From assembly GCA_937132085.1 (NCBI GenBank), contig CAKZNV010000107.1, forward strand, positions 39,484 through 103,483: a stretch of 64,000 nt of DNA. Reading direction: 5' to 3'. Positions 38,036 to 47,346 of the stretch are shown here, piece by piece (the stretch's first letter is position 1; every line of letters starts with the position of its first letter). A program made the position numbers and the translations under genes. The notes under the pieces are model-generated. The model ran no database searches and had not been told where the DNA came from. It saw nothing but the letters and a program-made list of their open reading frames with translations. The stretch is from an uncultured Rubritalea sp. GTDB taxonomy: Bacteria > Verrucomicrobiota > Verrucomicrobiia > Verrucomicrobiales > Akkermansiaceae.

Positions 38036-38260
38036 TTCTAGCAGCATAAAGTTCCCCTTCAGGGAACGCTGGGGTTGGTGGAAATACACAGGGATGCGTC
38101 GTTGCTCTCCTTTCCGCTGTGCTGGTATAAGATTCCCTTTCAGGGAATGGGCTTGGTTGTAGGTGTGCACAGGGATGCATAGCTTCGCTATTTTCCCGAT
38201 GCTGGTATGAGACTGGCCTTCAGCCAATGAGGGGTCTTTGTGACAGCGGTTTGTAACCGC
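38036..38260. repeat. Cluster of hairpin repeats (ttcccyttcagggaa, ggccttcagcca types)
   Basis: gttccccttcagggaac; attccctttcagggaat; tggccttcagcca; cacagggatgc repeated. Confidence 0.75.
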
Positions 38261-38323
38261 CATGTCAGAGTGTAGGTTGAGGCTAGTTGGATTTGACTGG
38301 GCGGTTGGAAACCGCCGTCACGG

Positions 38324-39091
38324 TTAGCTGCGTTGGTTCCATTGGACTAGTTCGTCTAGGGTCATGCCTGTGCCGCCGAAGATGTCTAGGGCACTGCCTA
38401 CGGTGATGTCGACTTTGCCTTGGCTGCGTTCTTGAGTTTGTTGGACGTCTTTGATGGTGGCGGCTCCGCCTGCGTAGGTCATGGGGATCTTGCCCCAGTT
38501 GCCTAACATCTCGACTAGTTCGAGGTCTACTCCGCCACACATGCCTTCTACGTCGGCAGCATGGATGAGGAATTCGTCACAGTAGTCGGCTATCTGGTCT
38601 AGTGTGTCGGTGGTGATATTGAGGTCTGTTAGAGTCTGCCAGCGGTTCATGGCGACTGTCCAGCCTTGCTGAGTGCGTCGGCAGGATAGGTCTACGATGA
38701 GTCTGTCTTTTCCGATTTCTGATGAAAGTTGCTTGAGGCGATCAGTGAGGAATTTACCATCTGGTGAGAATAGCCATGAGGTGACGATGACGTGGCTGGC
38801 TCCGGCTTCGATCCATGAGGCTGCATTGTCGATAGTGACTCCTCCACCGAGTTGCATTCCGTTTGGCCAGGCTGAGAGAGCTGCATGGGCGGCTTCTTTG
38901 TTGCCTGGTCCTAGCTGGATGATGTGTCCGCCAGTGAGATTGTGATCACGGTAGAGTTTTGCGAAGTCTGCTGAGGATTTATCTGAGGTGAAATTCTCCT
39001 TTAAGCCTGTTCCGTCATCGCTGAGGGTTCCGCCTACGATCTGTTTTACTTTGCCTTCGTGGAGGTCGATGCATGGTTTAAATTGAGTCAT
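38324..39091 (-). CDS. hisA: HisA-like phosphoribosylformimino-AICAR isomerase (eukaryotic/plant-type)
   Basis: MTQFKPCIDLHEGKVKQIVGGTL...IQLGPGNKEAA...MQLGGGVTIDNA...VEGMCGG; start trimmed from ORF track. Confidence 0.85.
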   Translation of the reverse strand: MTQFKPCIDLHEGKVKQIVGGTLSDDGTGLKENFTSDKSSADFAKLYRDHNLTGGHIIQLGPGNKEAAHAALSAWPNGMQLGGGVTIDNAASWIEAGASHVIVTSWLFSPDGKFLTDRLKQLSSEIGKDRLIVDLSCRRTQQGWTVAMNRWQTLTDLNITTDTLDQIADYCDEFLIHAADVEGMCGGVDLELVEMLGNWGKIPMTYAGGAATIKDVQQTQERSQGKVDITVGSALDIFGGTGMTLDELVQWNQRS

Positions 39092-39130
39092 GTGCTTGCT
39101 AAGTTCTAATGAGAGGCTACATTTCCCGAG

Positions 39131-40633
39131 ATGAGAAGCAAGATGAAGATTTCCAAGCATAGTAGATATCTGGCACTGATAATGATCGCTGGAGCGTGTG
39201 TCTGTGTGACGAACTGTAAGGAGGAAGTAGTAAGTCTGCCTCCTGAGAGCAGTGCGGAAGATCAGGCGAATAGAATCAGACTTGATCAAGAGCAGAAGGA
39301 ATATGAATCAGAAGTGAAGCTTCAAGAGCAGCGAAGAGTGCAACGTTCTAAAAACGCGATTGATATTAGCAAGTTGACTAAAGAGCAAATACTGGCTGAT
39401 TCCAAGATGGATGAAGGGGTGAAAGAGGCTCTCCTGCAGGCTAGGCAGAAGTATGAATACAGGAAGAATGCGAAAGTAGATCTGATGAAGCGTGAGCAGG
39501 AGGCTAAGACTATTTTAGAAAAGCAGGATCTCCGTGAGAAAAGGATCGCTACTGCAAAGGCTGAGTATCTAAAGCTGAAGCCAGCTAAAAGTAAGTTAGA
39601 GGAATCTGAGAGACTTAAAATGAATGCTCAAGGAGTCGCTCCTGCTGGCATGGTGTGGGTGCCGGGTGGAAAATTTATGCGTGGAAATCACTCTAAGGAT
39701 GAGAAGTTTCTAATGAGATACGCGGAAGAATACCCTGAACATGTGGCTGAGGTGAGTGGGTTCTATATGGACGCTACTGAGGTGACTGTTGGTCAGTTTG
39801 CGGCTTTTGTGAAGGCGACTGGCTATAAGACATTTGCTGAGCGAGGATTAGATCCGAAAGATTTCCCAAAGGCTAAGCCAAAGGATTTACAAGGTGGATC
39901 GAATGTCTTTAAGAAGACCACAGGCAAAGTTGATCCATGGGTAGGTTCAGCATGGCGATGGTGGGCATTTACTCCAGGAGCTACTTGGAAGACTCCAGAA
40001 GGTCCGGGTTCCAGCATTGAAGGAAAGATGGATCATCCTGTGAGCTGTGTGAACTACGATGATGCGGTTGCTTATGCGAAGTGGGCTGGTAAGAGACTGC
40101 CTACGGAAGCAGAGTGGGAGCGAGCATCTAAAGCTGGTAACGATAATCAAATCTACAGCTGGGGTAATGAGATGAAGATCGATGGAAAGTGGCAGGCGAA
40201 TGTTTACCAAGGAGAATTCCCGACGACACAGGAACAAGAGGACGGGTATCTGTTGACTGCGCCGGTGAAATCTTACCCTGCTAATCCATGGGGGCTGTAT
40301 GATATGGCTGGAAATGTTTGGGAGATCTGTAGTGATTACTTTCATCCGGGATACTACTACGAATACGCTCTGAATCCTGTGAAAGATCCTATAGGTCCTA
40401 CCAAAGCAATCACAGATCACGAGCGCATGCAGTTCGACCGTGTCTCTGGCACCTGTCCAGAGCCGAGAGGTGAGATGAGTGTTCTGACTCAGCTACGTGT
40501 GGCTAGAGGTGGGTCATTTTTATGTAGTTCACAGTATTGTCTAAGATTTAGACCAGCTGCGAGGCACCATCATGAGCCGCTTACGCCGAGTCAGCATATG
40601 GGATTCCGCTGTGTGAAAGATTTTAAGAAATAA
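39131..40633 (+). CDS. Formylglycine-generating enzyme (SUMF1) family lipoprotein
   Basis: GMVWVPGGKFMRGN...GFYMDATEVTVGQFAAFVKATGY...PVSCVNYDDAVAYAKWAGKRLPTEAEWE...GGSFLCSSQYCLRFRPAARH...HMGFRC. Confidence 0.92.
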   Translation: MRSKMKISKHSRYLALIMIAGACVCVTNCKEEVVSLPPESSAEDQANRIRLDQEQKEYESEVKLQEQRRVQRSKNAIDISKLTKEQILADSKMDEGVKEALLQARQKYEYRKNAKVDLMKREQEAKTILEKQDLREKRIATAKAEYLKLKPAKSKLEESERLKMNAQGVAPAGMVWVPGGKFMRGNHSKDEKFLMRYAEEYPEHVAEVSGFYMDATEVTVGQFAAFVKATGYKTFAERGLDPKDFPKAKPKDLQGGSNVFKKTTGKVDPWVGSAWRWWAFTPGATWKTPEGPGSSIEGKMDHPVSCVNYDDAVAYAKWAGKRLPTEAEWERASKAGNDNQIYSWGNEMKIDGKWQANVYQGEFPTTQEQEDGYLLTAPVKSYPANPWGLYDMAGNVWEICSDYFHPGYYYEYALNPVKDPIGPTKAITDHERMQFDRVSGTCPEPRGEMSVLTQLRVARGGSFLCSSQYCLRFRPAARHHHEPLTPSQHMGFRCVKDFKK

Positions 40634-40643
40634 TATAAATAGT

Positions 40644-41072
40644 ATGTCTAAGAAAGAAGTGAAGGCGCAGAGAATTCTGCTAGGAAAAGGGTTGGATGAT
40701 TTGCCATTCGGTGCAAGTCAGGAAGAAGTAGAAGCCGTATTAGGTAAAGCCGAGGAGTCTGATGAGCTCGATATGAAGGGCGAAAAATCAATCGCTTGGC
40801 ATTATTGGGAAATGGGTATTTCAGTGAATTTCGATGAGAGTCTGGATTATAAACTCAGCTCTATCGACGTTGCATCGCCAGAGGTATTACTATTCGAGAA
40901 GCCAGTGATAGGGATGCCTATCGATGAGGTGAAAAGCTTCCTGGCAGATAAGAAGCTAGGCGAGCCTGAGGAAGAAGTGCAACGCGGCCTCATTTATGAG
41001 GATGCTAATCTGAGCCTGTGGTTCAACGGCGGAGACCTAGAGGAAATCCAGTGGGGTGTGATTGAAGAATAA
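40644..41072 (+). CDS. Hypothetical protein
   Basis: ORF directly downstream of the SUMF1 gene. Confidence 0.6.
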   Translation: MSKKEVKAQRILLGKGLDDLPFGASQEEVEAVLGKAEESDELDMKGEKSIAWHYWEMGISVNFDESLDYKLSSIDVASPEVLLFEKPVIGMPIDEVKSFLADKKLGEPEEEVQRGLIYEDANLSLWFNGGDLEEIQWGVIEE

Positions 41073-41077
41073 TTATC

Positions 41078-41614
41078 TCAAGCTATCGGGTCTGGGCAGT
41101 ATTTTCGGCGTTGGCATTTGAGGCAATGATCGCCTAGGTAGAGAGAATCTATCCATTCAGTTAGTGGTCCGATGTGTTCTTTTTCATCAGTGAGTATGCC
41201 TGCTTCGAAGTTTCGGCGCAGTGGTGATTTGGCACCAAGTCCAGCTCCTGTTAGATTAGCAGATGTGATGAATGCTGATTTTCCATCGACGATGATCGCC
41301 TTGGTGTGGACTCGTGGACAGAGGATGCGCTCGAAGAGGTCGCTATTGATCAGGTCGGGATATTTGTCGAAATCTTTACGGAATCTAGGTCCGGGTTCCT
41401 TGGCATGGATGAGCCTAACAGCGACTCCTTTTTGCACGAGGTCATTGAGCACTGAGAGGAAAGGGACGAAGCGAGTCTTGCGGCCTATTTTTCCTCTAGC
41501 GACATGCAGGTCCTTAATGTCCGCAGTGACGATCCAAAGATAGCGCTCGGCTGAGGGCACGAGTTCTTCGATGATTCGCTTGTAGATAGCTTCGTTAAGG
41601 AGGAGTTCTGTCAT
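41078..41614 (-). CDS. Phospholipase D-like (PLDc) domain protein
   Basis: RVHTKAIIVDGKSAFITSANLTGAGLG HKD-like motif. Confidence 0.85.
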   Translation of the reverse strand: MTELLLNEAIYKRIIEELVPSAERYLWIVTADIKDLHVARGKIGRKTRFVPFLSVLNDLVQKGVAVRLIHAKEPGPRFRKDFDKYPDLINSDLFERILCPRVHTKAIIVDGKSAFITSANLTGAGLGAKSPLRRNFEAGILTDEKEHIGPLTEWIDSLYLGDHCLKCQRRKYCPDPIA

Positions 41615-41634
41615 TAGATATTATAAGGTAGAGC

Positions 41635-42426
41635 CTACCTTTTAGCAGCTGTAGCGAGCTTAAAGCAGTCTTCAGTCATTTTATCCACACCAGGGTTCTT
41701 GCTGTGTCCTGTGCCTGGCCATGTCTTGGAAACGACATTAAACTTACGTTTCTCGAGAGTTTTACTGAAGTCTTTAAACCAATCGATTCTGTTCAATGGT
41801 GATGATGCTACAGATTTGGCAGTATCGTTTTCACCACATGAGATAGCAAAAGGGATGTTCTTAGCGCTGCTGCTAATTCTACCGTAACCTTGAGTTGCCC
41901 ATGAGCCTGCACTATGTGCGGAGACTCCGCATACTAGTCGAGCGTTTTTCATAGCAAAACGGTGGGCAAACTGTGCTCCACCAGAGAATCCATAGAGGAA
42001 CATCTTCTTGTGAAGTTTGTATTTCTTGCCGAGTTCTTTCTGCAGCTTGATGAGTTTCTTAGCGTGGTTACCATCGCCCATCTGGTAGCCGTCTTTGAAG
42101 CTAGGTCCAATGACGATACAGTTAGGGTGCTTATTAATCCATGATGCCATGCCTCCAGCACCTTTACCATTTCCGCGATAGCCATGAACTCCTACTACTA
42201 GCCAATAGGTCTGATTTTTATCGATCTTAGGAGTGTAGACATGACAGGTCATGCCTTGTGAGTCTTTGATCGTGGATTCTTCTGCTGCGCAGAATGGGCT
42301 AATGAGGAGGGAGCAGAGGAGGAATGCTACGGTAAATAAATGCTTCATGAGACGGAGAATACTGGTCGAATCTAGAAATGCTAGCAAACTAATCGGAAAA
42401 GTTGACGGATGAGTAAAAAATGTCAT
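41635..42426 (-). CDS. Alpha/beta hydrolase (PHB depolymerase/dienelactone hydrolase-like), secreted
   Basis: VVGVHGYRGNGKGAGG; MFLYGFSGGAQFAHRFAM (GxSxG). Confidence 0.8.
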   Translation of the reverse strand: MTFFTHPSTFPISLLAFLDSTSILRLMKHLFTVAFLLCSLLISPFCAAEESTIKDSQGMTCHVYTPKIDKNQTYWLVVGVHGYRGNGKGAGGMASWINKHPNCIVIGPSFKDGYQMGDGNHAKKLIKLQKELGKKYKLHKKMFLYGFSGGAQFAHRFAMKNARLVCGVSAHSAGSWATQGYGRISSSAKNIPFAISCGENDTAKSVASSPLNRIDWFKDFSKTLEKRKFNVVSKTWPGTGHSKNPGVDKMTEDCFKLATAAKR

Positions 42427-43449
42427 GTTTATAGTATGGCATTGCGTATTGATAAAGCTGTAGTCGGTGGATGGATAGATAATACGACTCCTGGTGTAAC
42501 TAGGGGAGGTATAGAAGTGCTCGGGATGAAGCGACCATTGGAGCTAGTGTTACGAGGTAATTGCCTCCGAGATCTGGCTGGCACTCGACTGGATTTTGTG
42601 AATCCCGACCCACAGCCTCAACCTGAACTAGTGGAGGTTCTACACGGTCTACATCGTGGTGTAGTGGGGGATATGACCGCTTCTCGCAAAGTGAAATTTC
42701 CTCTTGTCCCTCCGGAAGAATTTGAAGAATACTTGGAGCAGAAAAAGGAAATTCCATTCGACTGGCGAAACTGTATTTCGCTAGAATGGTATAGTCTGAC
42801 TAATGGTAGAGTAGTGCTAGAGGCGACAGGCTTTGAGCTGAAGTTGTCTGCTCATCATTGGGAGTTAGACGTGGCTGGAGAGGCAAAGCAACAAGCTGAT
42901 AACAGGATAGCGATGGAGCACTTTATGCAGCTTATTTCTTATGCTAATGAAGCGGAGTCTCATGTGAAACTAGACTTTGTGGATCAGGCGGATGAGTTTG
43001 AGTGGGAGAAGCGCTTGCGAGTGAGAGACACACTAGAAGAGGCTGCTATGTTTCTGTCGCAGCATCAGGCTGAAGAGGAATTTGATGAGCTAGTGGATGA
43101 GCAGATGCAGGGAAGATTTAGCCTAGTGAAGAGGGCGTATCGCTTACAATCCGAGGTGCTGTTTCACCTAGGGAATTCATTTTTGGATCATGGTGCGAGA
43201 GGTGATTTAGCTCTGGCTGTCGGCTATATTTTCGATAGTTTGGACGAAGCATGGCCTGAGGGCGATCGAGAGCTTGAGAATGGTTTCAAGATTGCTATTT
43301 TGAAGCGCTCTATCGATGCGTGTGTTTCGGCGATAGCCTCCTGCAATACTCTAGAATTAGAGGATGATGGTTTTGAGGCTCTAAGGAGTGATGTATTTGT
43401 GATGCGTGATGCAATGATCGATATGACGCATGAACTTAGAAATGATTAA
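42409..43449 (+). CDS. Hypothetical protein
   Basis: Long ORF; start probably at ATG 42436. Confidence 0.6.
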   Translation: MSKKCHVYSMALRIDKAVVGGWIDNTTPGVTRGGIEVLGMKRPLELVLRGNCLRDLAGTRLDFVNPDPQPQPELVEVLHGLHRGVVGDMTASRKVKFPLVPPEEFEEYLEQKKEIPFDWRNCISLEWYSLTNGRVVLEATGFELKLSAHHWELDVAGEAKQQADNRIAMEHFMQLISYANEAESHVKLDFVDQADEFEWEKRLRVRDTLEEAAMFLSQHQAEEEFDELVDEQMQGRFSLVKRAYRLQSEVLFHLGNSFLDHGARGDLALAVGYIFDSLDEAWPEGDRELENGFKIAILKRSIDACVSAIASCNTLELEDDGFEALRSDVFVMRDAMIDMTHELRND

Positions 43450-43530
43450 ACTATTTTCTAATCTCTAGGCTAGTGACGCGGCTCACTTGACGGTTGCAAA
43501 TCGGCGCTGTCTATTATAGAGATTAGCGCA

Positions 43531-44877
43531 ATGAACATTATCATCGTAGGAGCGGGGGAAGTAGGGCGCCACTTAGCAGAATCGTTATCACGAGAAGCGC
43601 ATAGCATCGTGGTGATCGAGGAAAATGCAGCTTTGGCCCACGAACTTGAGCAGTCACTGGATGCAAAGGTTATTCATGGAGATGGCACCTCTATTAGTGT
43701 TTTGTTAGATGCTGATGTAGGGAGTTCAGACCTCTTCCTAGCACTCACTAGTGATAACTCGGTGAATATGATGGTGGCATCTATGGCTTCAAAGCTAGAG
43801 GCTGGTAGAGTTGTTTGCAGAGTTCACCCAGGGCTGCAACGTGAGGAGTGGCTATTTGACTATCGCGGGCATTTTGGGATCGATCATATTTTCAGCTCTG
43901 AGAGACTCAGTGCTATGGAGTTAGCGAAGTTCATTCGTAACCCAGACTCACTGGTAGTAGAGGAGATAGCGAGAGGCAAGATTGAGCTCCAGCAGGTAAG
44001 AATCTGTGATAGCAGTGATGCGGTGGGCAAGATGCTAATGAAGCTGAAAGCTCCTGAGCGCACCAGAGTAGCTGCTATTACAAGAGGGGGAGAACATTTC
44101 GTTCCTAACGCAAGGACAACACTTGAAGCAGGAGATGTGGTAACGATTTTTGGTGAGCCTAGAAAACTTAGAGATTTAGCGAACAGACTGCAAAAAGAAG
44201 GGGGCAAGGATGATCTTATCCATGTTGTTATCTTCGGTGGTGGTGAGTATGGATTTTCGTTAGCCCAGATGCTAGAGAGCTGGAACTGTAAGGTGAGAAT
44301 TATTGAGAAAGACCCTGTGGTAGCACAGGAGTTGATAGATAGACTCTCTAACACGACGGTGATCAATACGGATGGAACAGTGCTCTCTGAACTAGAAGAA
44401 GAGCAGGTCGGAGATGCTGATTTCTTCGTGGCTACGAGTGGGAGTGATGAGGATAATGTGATGACCTGTCTACAGGCTCACAACCTAGGAACTAAAAACT
44501 GTCTGACACTGATTCACCGAGCTGACTATGCGAAAGCGATTAGTGCTAGTGGCCGTCACTTTGGTATGCTTGCTGCGGTGAGCCCTCGTGAGGCTTGTCG
44601 TAGAGATTTGGAGAAATTTATTACTTCTGATCAGTTCCACATTGTCAAAAAGCTCGGTGCAGGCGAGGTGATCGAGACGACTGTAGCGAGTGGATCTATC
44701 GTAGCACAGAAGACTGTGGGCGAAGTAGAGTGGCCTGAAGGCTGCGTTCTTGTCGCTAAGATGCATGGCTTGCATGCGGCTGTGCCGGGGCCTGATGATG
44801 TCCTTGAGCCTGGTGATGTGGTGTATGCGATGGTTACTCCTAAGGTTCGTAAAAAGTTCCTAAAACTAGTGAGGTAA
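43531..44877 (+). CDS. trkA: Trk system potassium transport protein TrkA
   Basis: MNIIIVGAGEVGRHLAESLS; two RCK-N/RCK-C units. Confidence 0.93.
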   Translation: MNIIIVGAGEVGRHLAESLSREAHSIVVIEENAALAHELEQSLDAKVIHGDGTSISVLLDADVGSSDLFLALTSDNSVNMMVASMASKLEAGRVVCRVHPGLQREEWLFDYRGHFGIDHIFSSERLSAMELAKFIRNPDSLVVEEIARGKIELQQVRICDSSDAVGKMLMKLKAPERTRVAAITRGGEHFVPNARTTLEAGDVVTIFGEPRKLRDLANRLQKEGGKDDLIHVVIFGGGEYGFSLAQMLESWNCKVRIIEKDPVVAQELIDRLSNTTVINTDGTVLSELEEEQVGDADFFVATSGSDEDNVMTCLQAHNLGTKNCLTLIHRADYAKAISASGRHFGMLAAVSPREACRRDLEKFITSDQFHIVKKLGAGEVIETTVASGSIVAQKTVGEVEWPEGCVLVAKMHGLHAAVPGPDDVLEPGDVVYAMVTPKVRKKFLKLVR

Positions 44878-44943
44878 TCTCTCTCAGAAGAGATGTCTTC
44901 ACAATGGGTTGACAATAATTAAGCTCAATAGTAGTCATCGGCT

Positions 44944-46455
44944 ATGAACTCTATTGAGCTTACAGAAAACGGATTGATCAAGAACCCAGATGTGGTTCTC
45001 ATAGGTGGTGGCATAATGAGCGCCACGCTAGGTGTGATGCTAAAAAAGCTGAACCCTGAAATGACAATCCAGATCGTAGAGTTGCTCTCATCAGTTGCGC
45101 TCGAGAGTAGTCACGCTTGGAACAATGCTGGCACTGGCCATGCTGCTCTATGTGAACTGAACTACACTCCATTGAATGAAAATGGTGAGATTGAGATAGA
45201 TAAAGCGATTAAGATTAATGAAGAATTTGAGTTGTCTAAGCAGTTCTGGGCATTTCTTACTGAAGAAGGTGTGATTGAAAATCCATCTGACTTTATCCGC
45301 AGAGTGCCACACATGAGCTTCGTAAATGGTGAAGAGAATGTCGACTACCTGAAGAAGCGATTTGAAGCAATGCAGGGACACCATTTCTTCGATGATATGG
45401 AGTTTACTTCTGACCATGATAAGATCTCCGAGTGGACTCCATTGCTAGATAAGGGCAGAAATGATTCTGAAAAGATTGCTGTCACACGTGTCCAGAATGG
45501 AACAGATATTGATTTCGGTTCACTGACTAAAGTGTTATTTAACTATCTCGTGAGTCTTCCGGGAGTAGAACTTTCTACTGAGACAGCAGTGAGAGATTTA
45601 GATGAAGAGAAAGACGGAAGCTGGGAAGTGAAAGTTAAAAAGGTAGGCGATTTCTTCTCTGAGAAGATCCACACACCATTCGTCTTTATCGGAGCTGGTG
45701 GAGGCTCACTGAAGCTACTGCAGAAGTCTGACATTAAAGAAGGTCGTGGTTTTGGCGGTTTCCCTGTAAGTGGACAGTTCCTAGTTTGTAAGAACGAAGA
45801 TCTGGTCAACGAACACAGTGCTAAGGTCTATGGTAAAGCAGCTGTAGGCGCTCCTCCTATGTCAGTGCCTCACCTAGATACAAGAGTCATTCAGGGGAAG
45901 AAGAGTCTCTTGTTTGGACCATACGCAGGATTTTCTCCTAAGTTCCTTAAGCGTGGTTCTATGCTAGATCTACTTTCCACTGTATCGCTCGATAACATCA
46001 AGCCGATGATCGCAGCAGGACTCGCTAACATGAGTCTCACAGAATACCTTTATCAGGAAGTAATGAACTCTCATGTTGATAGAATGGACATACTTAGAGA
46101 GTTCTTCCCTGACGCTAAAGATGATGAGTGGGAGCTAGTGACCGCTGGTCAGAGAGTTCAGATCATCAAGAAGGATGAGGTAAAAGGTGGTAAGTTGCAG
46201 TTTGGCACTGAAGTGGTGGCTTCGGCAAACGGCTCAATGGCAGCTTTGTTAGGAGCTAGTCCTGGAGCATCGACTTCCGTTGCTGTTATCTTAGAGGTCT
46301 TAGATCGCTGCTTCACAGAGCAAATGCAGACATCTGACTGGAAAGAAAAGATGAAGAAGATGGTGCAGACCTACGATGTAACTCTTTCGGAGAACAAGGA
46401 TCTCTATGAAGAAGTGAATCCAAAGGTTAATCAAACTCTAGGCATCCAAGCCTAG
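44944..46455 (+). CDS. mqo: Malate:quinone oxidoreductase
   Basis: PDVVLIGGGIMSATLGVMLKKLNP; HAWNNAGTGHAALCELNYTP; LLGASPGASTSV. Confidence 0.97.
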   Translation: MNSIELTENGLIKNPDVVLIGGGIMSATLGVMLKKLNPEMTIQIVELLSSVALESSHAWNNAGTGHAALCELNYTPLNENGEIEIDKAIKINEEFELSKQFWAFLTEEGVIENPSDFIRRVPHMSFVNGEENVDYLKKRFEAMQGHHFFDDMEFTSDHDKISEWTPLLDKGRNDSEKIAVTRVQNGTDIDFGSLTKVLFNYLVSLPGVELSTETAVRDLDEEKDGSWEVKVKKVGDFFSEKIHTPFVFIGAGGGSLKLLQKSDIKEGRGFGGFPVSGQFLVCKNEDLVNEHSAKVYGKAAVGAPPMSVPHLDTRVIQGKKSLLFGPYAGFSPKFLKRGSMLDLLSTVSLDNIKPMIAAGLANMSLTEYLYQEVMNSHVDRMDILREFFPDAKDDEWELVTAGQRVQIIKKDEVKGGKLQFGTEVVASANGSMAALLGASPGASTSVAVILEVLDRCFTEQMQTSDWKEKMKKMVQTYDVTLSENKDLYEEVNPKVNQTLGIQA

Positions 46456-46475
46456 AGTTGGTGGTTCGTCTGCAG

Positions 46476-47345
46476 TTAGCGATCAGCTAGCTCGTAGTTG
46501 AACTGGATGGATTGACGTAGAGCCTTCATGAGTTTAATGAGAGGTTCTTTGGTGCAGGCTGCTTCTCTGCATTCACTATCTATGAAGTAGTCTTTACTGA
46601 TGTTTTTACCGATTTCATCATAGTGTTCCATGATCTTGCCATCTAATAGACCGAGCTGTGAACGATAGTGAGAAATTGCTTTGTTCGCTTTCCCCATGAT
46701 CTCGTAATTATTCGTAGCGTCATCCTTATAGCTTGTTCTGTTAGAGTAAATACTATCAGATATCTTTTTGAGAATAGCTCTTTGCTTGCTTAGTTCGCCG
46801 TCACAAGTGATTTTACTTTCTTTGAGGTTACTGAATTTTTCTTTCAGCCTAGCGATGTTCAGTTCTTCGACATTAATCTCTTCAGCATCAGCATGATTAT
46901 CGATGAGTGTCTGTAGTTTAAGGATAGTTCCGTCGTAGAGTCTTCGGATATTGTTAGCTACTCGTGAGATGTCGTGCTGTTGAGTTTCTATCTCTTTCAC
47001 TCTGACAGTTTGCTTAGCTAGCATGTCTTCGAGGTTCAGGTCACCCACGTTGCTTTTACCTTCAAACCGAGTTTTCTTGTTCTGCTTGATGGATTCTACC
47101 TTATCTTTGACTTCTTGGATCTTATCAGAAATCTCAGCTCTCTGTTTGAGTAGATTCTTGATATTCCAATAATTAACTTTGTAGAGGTCTAGTTGTTCGG
47201 TGTTTTGCCAAACGCTTCGGCCTAAAATATCTTCAGCTTCACGGAGAAGCTGAAGCTCAGTAGCGGCATCATTGAGCCGCTTCTGCTTGTTTAGGAAGCC
47301 AAATTTCTTAAGAAATTTGGCGAAGATGAACTGTCTCTTAGTCAT
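46476..47345 (-). CDS. Coiled-coil hypothetical protein
   Basis: ORF trimmed to MTKRQFIF; Lys/Glu-rich helical sequence. Confidence 0.6.
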   Translation of the reverse strand: MTKRQFIFAKFLKKFGFLNKQKRLNDAATELQLLREAEDILGRSVWQNTEQLDLYKVNYWNIKNLLKQRAEISDKIQEVKDKVESIKQNKKTRFEGKSNVGDLNLEDMLAKQTVRVKEIETQQHDISRVANNIRRLYDGTILKLQTLIDNHADAEEINVEELNIARLKEKFSNLKESKITCDGELSKQRAILKKISDSIYSNRTSYKDDATNNYEIMGKANKAISHYRSQLGLLDGKIMEHYDEIGKNISKDYFIDSECREAACTKEPLIKLMKALRQSIQFNYELADR

Positions 47346-47346
47346 G

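Noticed and set aside
40644-41543. UGA at the end of the 41078 PLD gene as another Sec site
   Set aside because: Sequence after that UGA is antisense to the neighbouring gene and shows no family continuation.
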